Shown piece by piece: positions 1 to 8,671 of a stretch of DNA of 64,000 bases. Made by a program: the position numbers and the translations under genes. Numbering within the stretch: the first letter of the stretch is position 1; the number at the start of each line of letters is the position of its first letter. The DNA lies in NCBI RefSeq assembly GCF_900167555.1, contig NZ_FUYF01000002.1, positions 186,001-250,000 of the forward strand. Reading direction: 5' to 3'. Source of the stretch: Gemmiger formicilis (GTDB taxonomy: Bacteria; Bacillota; Clostridia; Oscillospirales; Ruminococcaceae). Below the pieces are notes generated by a model, which was not told the DNA's origin, did not search any database, and was given only the letters and a program-made list of their open reading frames with translations.

Positions 1-213
1 CTGCGGCGGGAAGTCGGCGGCCTCCTCCTTCAGCGAGACCTTGCGGGAGATGCGCTCGACAAACGGTGTGCGGATGTGCAGGCCCGCGCCCCAGGTATCC
101 TTGTAGACGCCGAGCCACTCGGTGACATAGGCGTTGGACTGCGGCACAATAACGATGCAGCGCACCAAAACCACCAGAATAATGATGAGCAGGATGGCAA
201 AGACTAACAGCAT
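1..213 (-). CDS. SPFH/band-7 (stomatin-like) membrane protein, N-terminal part only
   Basis: The gene runs off the left edge, so only the first 71 codons are present. Translation starts with a single hydrophobic helix (LLVFAILLIIILVVLVRCI), followed directly by IVIVPQSNAYVTEWLG and a stretch ending in VSLKEEAADFPPQ. This is the usual opening of SPFH proteins of the QmcA/HflK type: an N-terminal anchor, then the PQ...V.E.LG start of the SPFH fold. Such proteins form oligomeric membrane scaffolds. A ribosome binding site (AAGGAGG) lies just upstream of the ATG at 213. The NfeD-like gene at 242-691 is immediately upstream on the same strand, and NfeD/SPFH gene pairs are a known arrangement, which supports the call. 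The catalytic or regulatory role cannot be judged from the fragment. Confidence 0.85.
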   Translation of the reverse strand, partial: MLLVFAILLIIILVVLVRCIVIVPQSNAYVTEWLGVYKDTWGAGLHIRTPFVERISRKVSLKEEAADFPPQ

Positions 214-241
214 TTGGGGGTCCTCCTTTTTCCTTTGTGAT

Positions 242-691
242 TTAAACCGCAGCCGCGTCAGCGGTCACGGGAGCGACAATAAGGATCGCACCGTCCACGG
301 CCACGACCTTGCAGCGGGTGCCCTGCGGGAGTGTGACCTCGGCGCGGGCCTGCCAGTCCAGGCCGTCCACGCGGACCCGGCCCGGAAGGCCGGGCTCAAT
401 GTCCACAAGCACAACGCCCTGCTTGCCGATGGTCAGCGGCGAGCCGTTCGTGACAGGGGCACGGTGCGCACCGCGCCGACTGATGAGCCGGGGCAGCATC
501 AGACCGAGCGTAATGGCCGATACAACGGCAAAAACAAGCATCTGCCAGCCAAAGCCGACATTAAAAAAGCTGACCAGCATGGCCGCGGCAGCGCCCACCG
601 CAAACCAAACCGAGACAAGCGCCGTTGTGGCGGCCTCGACCATGATGAACGCCACGACGGCAACCAGCCATAAAATCGTATCAAACCACAT
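242..691 (-). CDS. NfeD-like membrane protein
   Basis: A 149-residue protein with about three N-terminal membrane helices (residues 4-25, 28-45 and 48-66) and a C-terminal soluble domain of roughly 65 residues containing GKQGVVLVDIEPGLPGRVRVDG and a terminal IVAPV strand. This is the OB-fold seen at the end of short NfeD proteins. NfeD proteins act at the membrane with SPFH partners; the partner here is the gene at 1-213, 28 bp downstream. The ATG at 691 follows GAAAGGAG, and a near-consensus promoter lies at 731-759. It is the short NfeD form and lacks the ClpP-like protease domain of long forms. The family call is firm; the biological role is not well defined. Confidence 0.85.
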   Translation of the reverse strand: MWFDTILWLVAVVAFIMVEAATTALVSVWFAVGAAAAMLVSFFNVGFGWQMLVFAVVSAITLGLMLPRLISRRGAHRAPVTNGSPLTIGKQGVVLVDIEPGLPGRVRVDGLDWQARAEVTLPQGTRCKVVAVDGAILIVAPVTADAAAV

Positions 692-730
692 GGAAATCTC
701 CTTTCAGGGATAGAAAGCGGCTTTGTGACC

Positions 731-759
731 ACTTTAACATTATGACGGTATTCTGTCAA
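731..759 (-). promoter_or_regulatory. Sigma-A promoter of the NfeD/SPFH operon
   Basis: Read on the minus strand: TTGACA (759-754), a 17-bp spacer, then TAAAGT (736-731). It is placed about 40 bp ahead of the NfeD start codon. Confidence 0.75.
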
Positions 760-779
760 GATTGCCGAAGAAATTTTAC

Positions 780-1010
780 AAAACTGCAGGAAAAGTGCAA
801 AGGACTGCAGCCCCCTTTCGAGCGGCTTTGCAGGGAGGGGTCTTGCCCCCTTCGCGGCGGGGTGAGGGCACCCCGCCCTACAGTTTGCTTGTAAGGGGGG
901 ATGTAGGGCGGCATGCCCTCATGCCGCCGGGATGTGTGCGGCTGCAGCAAAGTGCCCGGGGCGTCGGGGACGCCGCCCCCTACAGCACCGACGCGCCCGG
1001 CAGGCGGGAG
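780..1010. repeat. Cluster of short intergenic palindromes (in the 692-1170 gap)
   Basis: The gap between the divergent NfeD and permease genes holds several GC-rich palindromes of the dispersed type described in the findings. One is built on GGGGTGAGGGCACCCC, one on GGGCGGCATGCCCTCATGCCGCC, and one on GGGGCGTCGGGGACGCCGCCCCC, each next to GTAGGG or CCCTAC. No convincing coding region is present. The small open frames here follow the GC-rich repeats. Confidence 0.65.
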
Positions 1011-1170
1011 CTGACGAAGATTTTTACGAAAAACATCGGTTTTCCGTAAATTATTGTAATTTCCAATCATACGGCTCTTTACCTTTTGGAAAAAAGTGGT
1101 ATAACAGAAGCAGGTAAAGTGAACAAAGTATGCGCTGTAAACAGTGTACCACAAAACAGGAGGAGCGACA

Positions 1171-2331
1171 ATGAAAAACTGTTTTGACCGCACACCCCAC
1201 ACGATGAAGGACTGGCTGTTGCTGGCGGCGGGCGTCGCGGCGGTGTTTGCCGCGGCAGACTGGCTGCCGGGCGTGCTGCGCGGGGCCGGGGCGTTTCTCG
1301 GGCTGCTGGCACCGTTTGGCTGGGGGCTGCTGCTGGCCTATGTACTGGACATACCCACGCGCTTTTTTGCGAAAAAGCTCTTTGGCGGCAGGCGCGGCGG
1401 GGCGATGGCCGTCAGCTATGCGCTGTTTTTCGGTGCGCTGGCGCTGCTGGCGGCGCTCGTCGTCCCGCAGCTCGTGCAGAGCGTGACGACCTTTGCCGGG
1501 CGGCTCGGCGCGTATGAGGAGACCATCCGCGGCCTGCTGGTCTGGGTGCAAAATACGTTCGGCATCGATACGGCCACGGCGGAACAGCTTGTGCAGATGG
1601 TGGGCACGGCACTGCAAAATTGGTTCGGCGGTTTGTCTCACAGTGCGGCGCGTGCGGCGGCGGATTTCGTCTCCGGCGCGGCGGGGGCTGCGGGCAACGC
1701 CGTGGTGGCACTGGCCGCCAGCATCTACCTGCTCTCCGGCAAGGAGGCGCTGCTCCGCGCGGCCCGGGCGTGTCTGCACGCGGCGCTGCCGCCGCGTGCC
1801 GCGGGCAGTGTGTTGGAAATCTGCCGTCTTGCCAACAAAATTTTCAGCGGCTACATCGGCGGGCAGCTGGTGGACGCCCTGCTCGTGGGCGGGGAAACAT
1901 TTGTGCTGATGTCGATCTTCGGGCTGGAATACGCGCCGCTGCTGGCCGTGCTGGTCGGCGTGACAAACATTGTCCCGGTGCTGGGGCCGTTCCTCGGTGC
2001 GGTGCCGGGGCTCATCATCCTGCTGCTGGAATTGCCCTGGAAGGCGGCAGAATTTGCCATCATTATTTTTGTGGTCCAGCAGGTGGACGGCAACTTTATT
2101 GCGCCGCGCATTCTGGGCGGGGCCACCGGCCTGCCGGGGCTGGGCGTGCTGTTGGCCATCGTGGTGGGCGGGGCGTGGTTCGGCATCCCGGGCATGGTGC
2201 TGGGCGTGCCGACGCTGGCCGTGCTGGCGGCGCTGCTCAAACAGGCTGTCGGGGCAGGGCTGACGGCCCGCGGCCTGGATGAAAACGGTGAGCCGCGCCG
2301 GAATTTACCAGGCGGGCCGCAAGAAAATTAA
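1171..2331 (+). CDS. AI-2E family transporter (membrane permease)
   Basis: A 386-residue polytopic membrane protein. Hydrophobic segments lie near residues 10-60, in a central stretch, and in a C-terminal cluster. The C-terminal half carries the family core: LVDALLVGGETFVLMSIFG, VTNIVPVLGPFLGAVPG and IIFVVQQVDGNFIAPRILG. The P-x-x-G-P pattern and the Q-Q-x-D-G-N segment are typical of the AI-2E/PerM family, some of whose members export small molecules or act as Na+/H+ antiporters; the substrate here is unknown. I placed the start at 1171, where GGAGGAGCGACA precedes ATG, rather than the in-frame ATG at 1144, which has no ribosome binding site. A second family member follows at 2406, suggesting duplication. 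Confidence 0.88.
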   Translation: MKNCFDRTPHTMKDWLLLAAGVAAVFAAADWLPGVLRGAGAFLGLLAPFGWGLLLAYVLDIPTRFFAKKLFGGRRGGAMAVSYALFFGALALLAALVVPQLVQSVTTFAGRLGAYEETIRGLLVWVQNTFGIDTATAEQLVQMVGTALQNWFGGLSHSAARAAADFVSGAAGAAGNAVVALAASIYLLSGKEALLRAARACLHAALPPRAAGSVLEICRLANKIFSGYIGGQLVDALLVGGETFVLMSIFGLEYAPLLAVLVGVTNIVPVLGPFLGAVPGLIILLLELPWKAAEFAIIIFVVQQVDGNFIAPRILGGATGLPGLGVLLAIVVGGAWFGIPGMVLGVPTLAVLAALLKQAVGAGLTARGLDENGEPRRNLPGGPQEN

Positions 2332-2342
2332 CAAGTTATTCC

Positions 2343-2371
2343 TTGCAATACAGGCGTGCATAGCGTACAAT
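2343..2371 (+). promoter_or_regulatory. Promoter of the second AI-2E permease
   Basis: TTGCAA (2343-2348), 17-bp spacer, TACAAT (2366-2371), about 35 bp ahead of the TTG start codon. The second permease can therefore be transcribed independently of the first. Confidence 0.6.
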
Positions 2372-2405
2372 ACTCTTGTAAAATGATGTAAAAGGAGCGG
2401 AGCAT

Positions 2406-3584
2406 TTGAAAGAGGAACATATCTGGACCAAAAAGCCGGAGACGATGCTGGACTGGTTCTGCGTGGTCGGGGCCTGTATTGCGCTGTATCTGACTTTGAA
2501 CAATCTGGGGTACTTTCTGGGGAAAATCGGTGCGTTTATCGGCATCGTGTCGCCGTTTGCGGGCGGCATAGTCATTGCCTATGTGCTTGACCCGATGGTC
2601 AAGTTCTTCTACACAAAGCTGTTTAGAGAGAAGAAAAAGACGCGCGGATTCGCGATCCTTCTGGCGTATCTGGTGGCAATCCTGCTGCTTGTGCTGCTGG
2701 CATGGCTGGTCATCCCGCAGATCGTGGACAGCATCGCCATGCTGTTTACGAACTTCCCAAGCTACATACAGAGCGTACAGGATATGCTGGGCATGGTTCA
2801 GGATCGTTTCGGCGTTGACCTGTCGTCGGCCACAAAAGTGCTGGACGATTCCGAGGCGATGGTCAAGGAAATCTACAGCATGGCCAGCGCCGCCATGCCG
2901 CAGATCGTGGCCAGCATCGGCAGCGTGGCATCGAACTTTGTTGCAATCTTCACCTCGATTGCGGCCAGCATCTATATGCTGGCGGACAAGGAGCATCTGC
3001 TCCATCAGCTGCGCACGCTGGCGCATGCCTTCCTGCCGGAAAAGGCTGCGGAAAACACGCTGCGCATCTGCCATTACGCCAACGTGAATTTCACGGGCTT
3101 CTTTGTGGGCAAGATCATTGACTCGGCCATCATCGGCGTTATCACGTTTGTGGCAATGGCGATCCTGCGGCTCGATTTTGCACTGCTCATCAGTGTGTTT
3201 ATCGGCATCACGAATATTATCCCGGTATTTGGCCCCTTCATCGGCGCGATCCCCAGCATCTTCATTCTGCTGTTGGTTGACCCGATCCAGGCGGTCATCT
3301 TCGGCGTGCTGATCCTGGTCATCCAGCAGGTGGACGGCAACTTCATCGGCCCGAAGATCCTGGGCTCGTCCATCGGCATCTCTGCCTTGTGGATCCTGTT
3401 TTCCATCGTGGTCGGCGGCGACCTGTTCGGTCTTGTGGGCATGGTCGTCGGCGTGCCGCTCTTTGCGACCTTCTACGGCCTGGCGCGGGAATTTGTGCAC
3501 TATATGCTGGACAAGCGCGGGCTGGACAGCGAGGGAAACCACGTTGGTGAAGTGGTGGAGGATGAGGAGAACGTGTTTGAGTGA
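2406..3584 (+). CDS. AI-2E family transporter (second copy)
   Basis: A 392-residue polytopic membrane protein closely similar in plan to the gene at 1171-2331. It has an N-terminal pair of helices, a soluble loop rich in amphipathic helix (about residues 110-190), and a C-terminal membrane core containing FIGITNIIPVFGPFIGAIPS and ILVIQQVDGNFIGPKILG. Translation probably begins at TTG 2406, preceded by AAAGGAGCGGAGCAT. The gene has its own predicted promoter. The C-terminus is acidic (EVVEDEENVFE). The substrate cannot be inferred. The two copies differ in residue choice throughout, so this is an old rather than recent duplication. Confidence 0.88.
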   Translation: MKEEHIWTKKPETMLDWFCVVGACIALYLTLNNLGYFLGKIGAFIGIVSPFAGGIVIAYVLDPMVKFFYTKLFREKKKTRGFAILLAYLVAILLLVLLAWLVIPQIVDSIAMLFTNFPSYIQSVQDMLGMVQDRFGVDLSSATKVLDDSEAMVKEIYSMASAAMPQIVASIGSVASNFVAIFTSIAASIYMLADKEHLLHQLRTLAHAFLPEKAAENTLRICHYANVNFTGFFVGKIIDSAIIGVITFVAMAILRLDFALLISVFIGITNIIPVFGPFIGAIPSIFILLLVDPIQAVIFGVLILVIQQVDGNFIGPKILGSSIGISALWILFSIVVGGDLFGLVGMVVGVPLFATFYGLAREFVHYMLDKRGLDSEGNHVGEVVEDEENVFE

Positions 3585-3624
3585 GTAAAAGGGGGACGGG
3601 CGGTTTGATTTACGCCCGGCAAAG

Positions 3625-3745
3625 CCCCTCCGGCCATCGCTGGCGCTTGGCCACCTCCCCTGTGAGGGGAGGCTTTAGACGCGGGCGAAGCCGCCTGAGG
3701 GACTCTGCCCGTTTACGGCTGCCCGGCACTTGGCCCCCTCTGTCC
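3625..3745. repeat. Intergenic palindromic repeat (CTCCCCT...AGGGGAG type)
   Basis: Between the second permease and mfd lies a repeat with CCACCTCCCCTGTGAGGGGAGG as its central inverted repeat, followed by GGCTTTAGACGCG and CCGCCTGAGGG. Similar modules occur near 36280, 46800 and 52730. No gene is seen here. Confidence 0.55.
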
Positions 3746-3797
3746 TTTCTTTATAAAGAAAGGACCAAAGAAATTTCAGCGTCTTACCCCAAAAGCA

Positions 3798-3846
3798 AAG
3801 CACCTGTTTACTGCTTTTTACCGCAGCAAACAGGTGCTTATTTTTT
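3798..3846. terminator. Strong intrinsic terminator, probably bidirectional
   Basis: Arms AAGCACCTGTTT (3798-3809) and AAACAGGTGCTT (3828-3839) form a 12-bp perfect stem extended by CTGC/GCAG. On the plus strand it is followed by ATTTTTTAT; on the minus strand by TGCTTTTGG. It separates the permease gene from the convergent mfd, whose stop codon is at 3845. Confidence 0.85.
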
Positions 3847-6800
3847 ATGGCTTTGTCTGTGGCTGATTCTGTGCGCCCGGCAGCAGGGTCACCACATCCC
3901 GCAGCAGTACCAGCGGGCTTTCGCCCTTCTGCACGCGCAGGCTGAAATAGGGTCGGCCCAGTGCATTGTACAGCACCCGATGCGGGAACTTTTCCATGAC
4001 CTCGCCCAGCTGCTTTGGCCCGACGATGTCACTATACAAAATCAGCTGGTCGCCGCGCTGGACGATCTCCGCAATGCCGACGCGGGCTGCGGTCACGCGC
4101 ACGAGGGAGACGTCCACCAGCCCCTGCACGCTCTTGGGCGGGCTGCCGTAGCGGTCGATCAGCTCGTCGAGCACGTCCTCGGCGTCGCTCGTCGTCTCGA
4201 TGGCCGCAATGCGCTTGTATGCCTCGATGCGCCCGGCAGCGTCCGGGATATATTCCTCCGGCAGGAATGCGTCCACGGTGATGTCCACCAGGCAGTCGCT
4301 CTTGTCGGGGGCGGGGGCCTCGCCGCGGGCCGCGGCAATGGCCTGACCCAGCATCTTCACGTACAAATCGTAGCCGACGGCCTCCATGTGGCCGTGCTGG
4401 CTGTGGCCCAAAAGACTGCCTGCACCGCGGATCTGCAAGTCGCGCATCGCAATGCGGAAGCCCGACCCGAACGACGTGAACTCCCGGATGGCCGAAAGCC
4501 GCTTGGCTGCGATCTCGGTCAGCACCTTATCGCGTGTGAAGGTGAAATACGCATACGCCTTGCGGGAGCTGCGTCCCACGCGCCCGCGGATCTGATACAG
4601 CTGGCTCAATCCCATGCGGTCCGCATTTTCAATGATCAGCGTGTTGCAGTTGCGCACGTCCACGCCGGTCTCAATTAAGGTGGTGCAGACAAGGATGTCG
4701 ATCTCGTTGTCCAGCAATTGCTGCCACACCGACGAAATCTGTTCCTCGGTCATCTTGCCGTGGGCAATGCCGATACGCGCCCCGGGCACGAGCTTGCCCA
4801 CACGCGCGGCGCATTCCTCAATGTTGTCCACGCGGTTGTGCAGGTAGTATACCTGCCCGCCGCGGGCCAGCTCCTTGCGGATGGCCTCGGACACAATGCC
4901 CTCGTTGTACTCGAGCACATAGGTTTCAATCGGCTGGCGCTCAAACGGCGGCTGCTCAATTGTGCTCATATCGCGGATGCCCGACAGCGCCATGTTCAGC
5001 GTGCGGGGGATCGGCGTGGCCGACAGCGTCAGCATATCGACGCCGATGAAGCTCTCTTTGAGCTTTTCCTTGTGCTTGACGCCGAACCGCTGCTCCTCGT
5101 CGATGATGACAAGGCCCAGGTCCTTGAATTTCACATCGCCGGACAGCAGCCGGTGCGTGCCGACTACAATGTCCACGGTGCCGTCCTTCAGCCCGCGCAG
5201 CGTCTCCTTCTGCTCCTTGGCGGTGCGGTAGCGTGACAAAAGCCCGATGCGGATGGGGAAGGACTCCATGCGGGTCAGCGCGGTGTTGAAGTGCTGCCAC
5301 GCCAGAATCGTCGTGGGGGCCAGGATCGCGCACTGCTTGCCGCCCATCACGCATTTGAACGCGGCGCGCAGTGCGACCTCGGTTTTGCCGACGCCGACGT
5401 CACCGCAGAGCAGCCGGTCCATCGGCCACGGCTCCTCCATATCGTGCTTGATGTCCGCCGCGCAGGTCAGCTGGTCGGGCGTTTCCTCATAGGCAAAGCG
5501 CTGTTCAAAATCACCCTGCCAGGTGTCGTCGGCGGGGAAGGCGTAGCCGTGCGCCTGCTTGCGGCGGGCGTACAGCTCGATCAGCTCCTTCGCCATCTGC
5601 TCCGTCGCAGCCTTGACCTTCTTGCGGGTCTTGGCCCAATCGCTGCCGCCCAGGCGGCTCAGCTTCACGTTGTCGCTGTCGCCCGGCGCAGTGTAGCGGG
5701 ACAAAAGGTCCAGCTGGGTGACGGGCACGTACAGCACGTCCTTTTTGTCGTACTCGATGCGCAGATAGTCCTTTGTGACGCCCTGCACGGCCATCCGCTG
5801 GATGCCCGCGTACCGCCCGATGCCGTGGTTCTGGTGGACGACCAGATCACCCACCGAGATCTCGCTCAGGCTGTTCAGCGCGTCCTTATTGCGCTTTTTC
5901 TTCTTCTGTGCGCCGCTCACGCCGAAGGCGCGGGCCGTAAACACGGCGTATTTCGCAAACGGCAGGCTGCACCCGGCGGAAAGCTGCCCCGGCAGGATCT
6001 GCACCAACCCGGCGCTCGGCTCCGCCGCCGCGTCCGTCGTGACGTTCAGCCCTTTGGTGCGCAGGTCGGCGGCCAGACCCGCCGCCGCACGGGGCGTGCC
6101 GGCCATGACCGTGACCGCCGTGCCGCCGCTGCAAAGCGGCTGGATGTCCTCCAGCAGCGCCGCGACCTCGCCGCCCCAGGCGGGCAGCGTGTGGGCGGGT
6201 GCGTTGACGATGGTTTTCAGCGGCACATCGGGCATGCTGCGGGCAAAGTTCTCGGCGCAGAGCGTGCGGTGCGCGGCGCACTGCGCCCAGAGCCAGCCGC
6301 TCTCGGCGTAGAGCTTATCCAGCCCCGCCGCCAGCACGCCGTCCTCCAGCAGGGCGGAAAGCTCCTCGCCCCGGCGGAACGCGGTGGCGCGCTCGGCCTC
6401 CCGCAGGGAGGCCGGCTCCTCCAGGATCAGCAGCGGATCGTCAAAGTAGTCTAAAATCGTCGCGGGCTCGGGATAGCGCAGCGTGAGATATTTGTCCATG
6501 TTGACGGGCATCGCGCCGCCGTCCAGCTGTGCCAGGTCCGCAGCGGTGCAGGTCTCTAAGGCGGTGCGCCGCCTGCCGCGGGCCTTTTTGATATAGGAGC
6601 GGATCTTCTCCGCTGCGTCGGCGGGCTGACCGAACAGTATCTCCCGCGCGGGGGAGACGTAGATTTTTTCAATCGGCTCGTCGCGGCGCTGGGTCGCCAG
6701 ATCGAAGGTGTGCATCGTGTCGATCTCGTCGCCCCAGAACTCCATGCGGGCGGGCTGTTTCATGTCGGGCGCGTAGATGTCCGCAATGTCGCCGCGGATC

Positions 6801-7309
6801 GAAAACTGACCCGGGCCGTCCACCTGGTCGCGCCGCGTATAGCCTGCGCCGTACAAAAGCGCGGTCAGCTCGGCGCGGGGCAGTGTGTCGCCGGGGCGCA
6901 GGCTGCGGGTGTTCGCGCAGAAATCCGCTCGCGGCGTCGTGTATTGGGTCAGGCCCTCGTCGGGCACGCAGACGGCCTGCAGCCGTCCGCCGACGAGGTC
7001 GCCCAGCACGGCCAGACGGCGGTATTCGTACTCGCGGCCCGTGCCCTCGATGGGGCGCAGCACATAGTCGCGGGCAGGGAACACTGCCGCCGCCACGCCC
7101 AGCGCGTTCAGGTCGCCCGCAAACCGGGTCGCCTCGGCCTCGCCGGGCGTCACGATACAGAGCGGCTTGTCGAGGGCCTTCGCCAGCGCGGCATAGACCA
7201 TCGCCCGGCCCGACCCCGGTATGCCAAATAAGGCGCAAGCCCCCGGACCCCCGAGCGCCTGCGCCAGTCTTGCGTATTCGTCTGTTTTGGTGAAAAGTGC
7301 GTTGAACAT
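3845..7309 (-). CDS. mfd: Transcription-repair coupling factor Mfd
   Basis: About 1154 residues, the normal length for Mfd, an ATP-dependent translocase that removes stalled RNA polymerase from DNA lesions and recruits UvrA. Visible domains in order: UvrB-like N-terminal module (residues ~1-340), D3/linker, the polymerase-interacting CarD-like module with VGDLVVHQNHGIGRYAGI (~residue 490), a superfamily 2 helicase with Walker A GDVGVGKTEV (~640) and the DEEQRFGV box, motif III SATPIPRT, motif VI QIRGRVGRS, and a C-terminal TRCF domain. In-frame starts are TTG 7333, ATG 7321 and ATG 7309; none has a clear ribosome binding site. I chose 7309 because the conserved protein begins about there. It ends a minus-strand cluster with glmU(C), pth and an SH3b gene, resembling the glmU-prs-pth-mfd order known in Firmicutes. 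Confidence 0.97.
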   Translation of the reverse strand: MFNALFTKTDEYARLAQALGGPGACALFGIPGSGRAMVYAALAKALDKPLCIVTPGEAEATRFAGDLNALGVAAAVFPARDYVLRPIEGTGREYEYRRLAVLGDLVGGRLQAVCVPDEGLTQYTTPRADFCANTRSLRPGDTLPRAELTALLYGAGYTRRDQVDGPGQFSIRGDIADIYAPDMKQPARMEFWGDEIDTMHTFDLATQRRDEPIEKIYVSPAREILFGQPADAAEKIRSYIKKARGRRRTALETCTAADLAQLDGGAMPVNMDKYLTLRYPEPATILDYFDDPLLILEEPASLREAERATAFRRGEELSALLEDGVLAAGLDKLYAESGWLWAQCAAHRTLCAENFARSMPDVPLKTIVNAPAHTLPAWGGEVAALLEDIQPLCSGGTAVTVMAGTPRAAAGLAADLRTKGLNVTTDAAAEPSAGLVQILPGQLSAGCSLPFAKYAVFTARAFGVSGAQKKKKRNKDALNSLSEISVGDLVVHQNHGIGRYAGIQRMAVQGVTKDYLRIEYDKKDVLYVPVTQLDLLSRYTAPGDSDNVKLSRLGGSDWAKTRKKVKAATEQMAKELIELYARRKQAHGYAFPADDTWQGDFEQRFAYEETPDQLTCAADIKHDMEEPWPMDRLLCGDVGVGKTEVALRAAFKCVMGGKQCAILAPTTILAWQHFNTALTRMESFPIRIGLLSRYRTAKEQKETLRGLKDGTVDIVVGTHRLLSGDVKFKDLGLVIIDEEQRFGVKHKEKLKESFIGVDMLTLSATPIPRTLNMALSGIRDMSTIEQPPFERQPIETYVLEYNEGIVSEAIRKELARGGQVYYLHNRVDNIEECAARVGKLVPGARIGIAHGKMTEEQISSVWQQLLDNEIDILVCTTLIETGVDVRNCNTLIIENADRMGLSQLYQIRGRVGRSSRKAYAYFTFTRDKVLTEIAAKRLSAIREFTSFGSGFRIAMRDLQIRGAGSLLGHSQHGHMEAVGYDLYVKMLGQAIAAARGEAPAPDKSDCLVDITVDAFLPEEYIPDAAGRIEAYKRIAAIETTSDAEDVLDELIDRYGSPPKSVQGLVDVSLVRVTAARVGIAEIVQRGDQLILYSDIVGPKQLGEVMEKFPHRVLYNALGRPYFSLRVQKGESPLVLLRDVVTLLPGAQNQPQTKP

Positions 7310-7334
7310 AAAAGAACCCATTGTATAAAGCAAA

Positions 7335-7390
7335 CGTAGGGCGGGGTGACCTCACCCCGCCGCGGCGGCCTGAGGTCAGGCCGCCCTACG
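7335..7390. repeat. Nested palindromic repeat between mfd and the SH3b gene
   Basis: An outer CGTAGGGCGG / CCGCCCTACG pair encloses two smaller palindromes, GGGGTGACCTCACCCC and GGCCTGAGGTCAGGCC. The cores differ although the frame is shared. It is one of the dispersed palindromes described in the findings and could fold in mRNA just ahead of mfd. Confidence 0.7.
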
Positions 7391-7417
7391 TCTGACCGAA
7401 AATTGGTTTCTTGCTTA

Positions 7418-7945
7418 TCAGCCGTTCAAGAACTCCGTCTTGAGCCAGCCGTAGGTGCCGTTGTAGTTCACAACGACCCAACTGCCGTCCTCATTGGTGC
7501 CCAGCGCGGTCACGCCGGTGGAGGCGGGCACCTGACCGATCTTGTCATAGTCGGTGCCGGGGCCGCCGCGCATGTTCAGGTTGTTGCCGTCGGTCACGGT
7601 GTAGGTCGGCTGCTCACCCTCATTATAATAGGTGGTGGGCTGCACGCTCAGGCCCTCGTACTCGGGCACGGGCGTGGGCTCCGGCGTCGGCTCGGGGGTG
7701 GCCTCGGGCTCGGCGGGCACCTCCTCGGCAGAGGCGCTCTCTGCGGTAAAGCTGTCGGCGGTGGGATCGTCAACGCCCTCCGCGGGGGCACTGCTGCTGA
7801 TGGTATCGCCGGAGGCAGGCTGGCTGCCGCCGGTTTGGCCGTCAAAGGTGCCGTTCAGCAGCAGGACACTGAAAATGATGGAGGCGACGAGCGCTACAGC
7901 GCAGAGCACCAGACGGGTCATTGCTTTTTTACGGATTTCACTCAT
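7418..7945 (-). CDS. Membrane-anchored SH3b-domain protein
   Basis: A 175-residue protein with a short basic N-terminus (MSEIRKKAMTR), one membrane helix (about residues 11-32), and a long disordered linker rich in Ala, Ser, Glu and repeated Pro-Glu-Pro-Thr. The C-terminal bacterial SH3 (SH3b) domain of about 60 residues contains NNLNMRGGPGTDYDKIGQV and WVVVNYNGTYGWLKTEFLNG. SH3b domains generally bind cell-wall peptides, so an extracytoplasmic wall-facing role is likely; no catalytic domain is attached. It sits between pth and mfd, 13 bp from pth, and is probably cotranscribed with them. It is not one of the usual members of this conserved housekeeping cluster. Confidence 0.8.
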   Translation of the reverse strand: MSEIRKKAMTRLVLCAVALVASIIFSVLLLNGTFDGQTGGSQPASGDTISSSAPAEGVDDPTADSFTAESASAEEVPAEPEATPEPTPEPTPVPEYEGLSVQPTTYYNEGEQPTYTVTDGNNLNMRGGPGTDYDKIGQVPASTGVTALGTNEDGSWVVVNYNGTYGWLKTEFLNG

Positions 7946-7958
7946 GATTCACGTCCCC

Positions 7959-8546
7959 TTAGTGGTTGAACTTGTTCTGGGCGTACTGCAGATTGTCGTC
8001 CATCAGCAGCTTGCAGGCTTCCTCAATGTCCGGGTAGCGGTCCGTCATGGCCTTGCGGTCTGCGGCAGGCAGCTTGCCCAGCACCCAGGCGGCCAGGTCG
8101 TACTGCGGGTTCGGTTTGGCACCGATGCCGATGCGGATACGGCTGAAATGGTCGGTGCCCAGGCTGGCAATGATGCTTTTCAGCCCGTTGTGCCCGCCGG
8201 CAGAGCCGTGGGGCCGGATGCGCAGATGTCCCGGCTCCTGGGTGATGTCATCGCACAGCACAATGATGTGGTCTGCCGGGATCTTGTAAAAGTTGGCGGC
8301 GGGGGCAATGCTCTGGCCGCTCAGGTTCATGTAGGTCAGCGGCTTGAGCAGCACGACCTTGTGGCCGTTCACCTGTGCCGTGCCGTACAGGCCCTGCCAT
8401 TTGGCCTTGGCAATGTCGCACTGCCACTGCGCGGCCAGATAGTCCAGCGCCTCAAAACCGGCGTTGTGGCGGGTGCCGTCATATTTCGGTTCGGGGTTGC
8501 CCAGTCCGGCAATCAGCCAGTCCGCCCCGGAGGTCATTTCGAACAT
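7959..8546 (-). CDS. pth: Peptidyl-tRNA hydrolase
   Basis: A 195-residue Pth that hydrolyses peptidyl-tRNAs released from stalled ribosomes. Family landmarks are in place: AGLGNPEPKYDGTRHNAGFE with the substrate-binding Asn17 and catalytic His27, KPLTYMNLSG, VLCDDITQEPG with the conserved Asp, and the GSAGGHNGLKSI segment. The ATG at 8546 follows AAAGGATATATCT. It lies downstream of the glmU acetyltransferase gene, separated by one intergenic palindrome cluster (8577-8665), and upstream of the SH3b gene. Length and motifs are normal. Confidence 0.97.
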   Translation of the reverse strand: MFEMTSGADWLIAGLGNPEPKYDGTRHNAGFEALDYLAAQWQCDIAKAKWQGLYGTAQVNGHKVVLLKPLTYMNLSGQSIAPAANFYKIPADHIIVLCDDITQEPGHLRIRPHGSAGGHNGLKSIIASLGTDHFSRIRIGIGAKPNPQYDLAAWVLGKLPAADRKAMTDRYPDIEEACKLLMDDNLQYAQNKFNH

Positions 8547-8576
8547 AGATATATCCTTTGAAAAATCGTGAAGTAC

Positions 8577-8665
8577 CGTAGGGGCCGGGCATGCCCGGCC
8601 CGGCAGCGTAAGATAAGCGGCTGCTTATGGGAAGGCCGCGGGGCGTCGAGGACGCCGCCCCTTAC
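8577..8665. repeat. Palindrome pair between glmU(C) and pth
   Basis: Contains GGGGCCGGGCATGCCCGGCC followed about 45 bp later by GGGGCGTCGAGGACGCCGCC. The pair is bounded by CGTAGGGG on the left and CCCCTTAC on the right. It is very similar to the arrays near 38205 and 63199, including the linking GGGAAGGCCGCG words. Confidence 0.7.
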
Positions 8666-8671
8666 AACGCT

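Noticed and set aside
780-1010. Palindrome clusters as a CRISPR array
   Set aside because: The units have no constant direct repeat with unique spacers of regular length. They are self-complementary modules with variable cores, and no cas genes are present.
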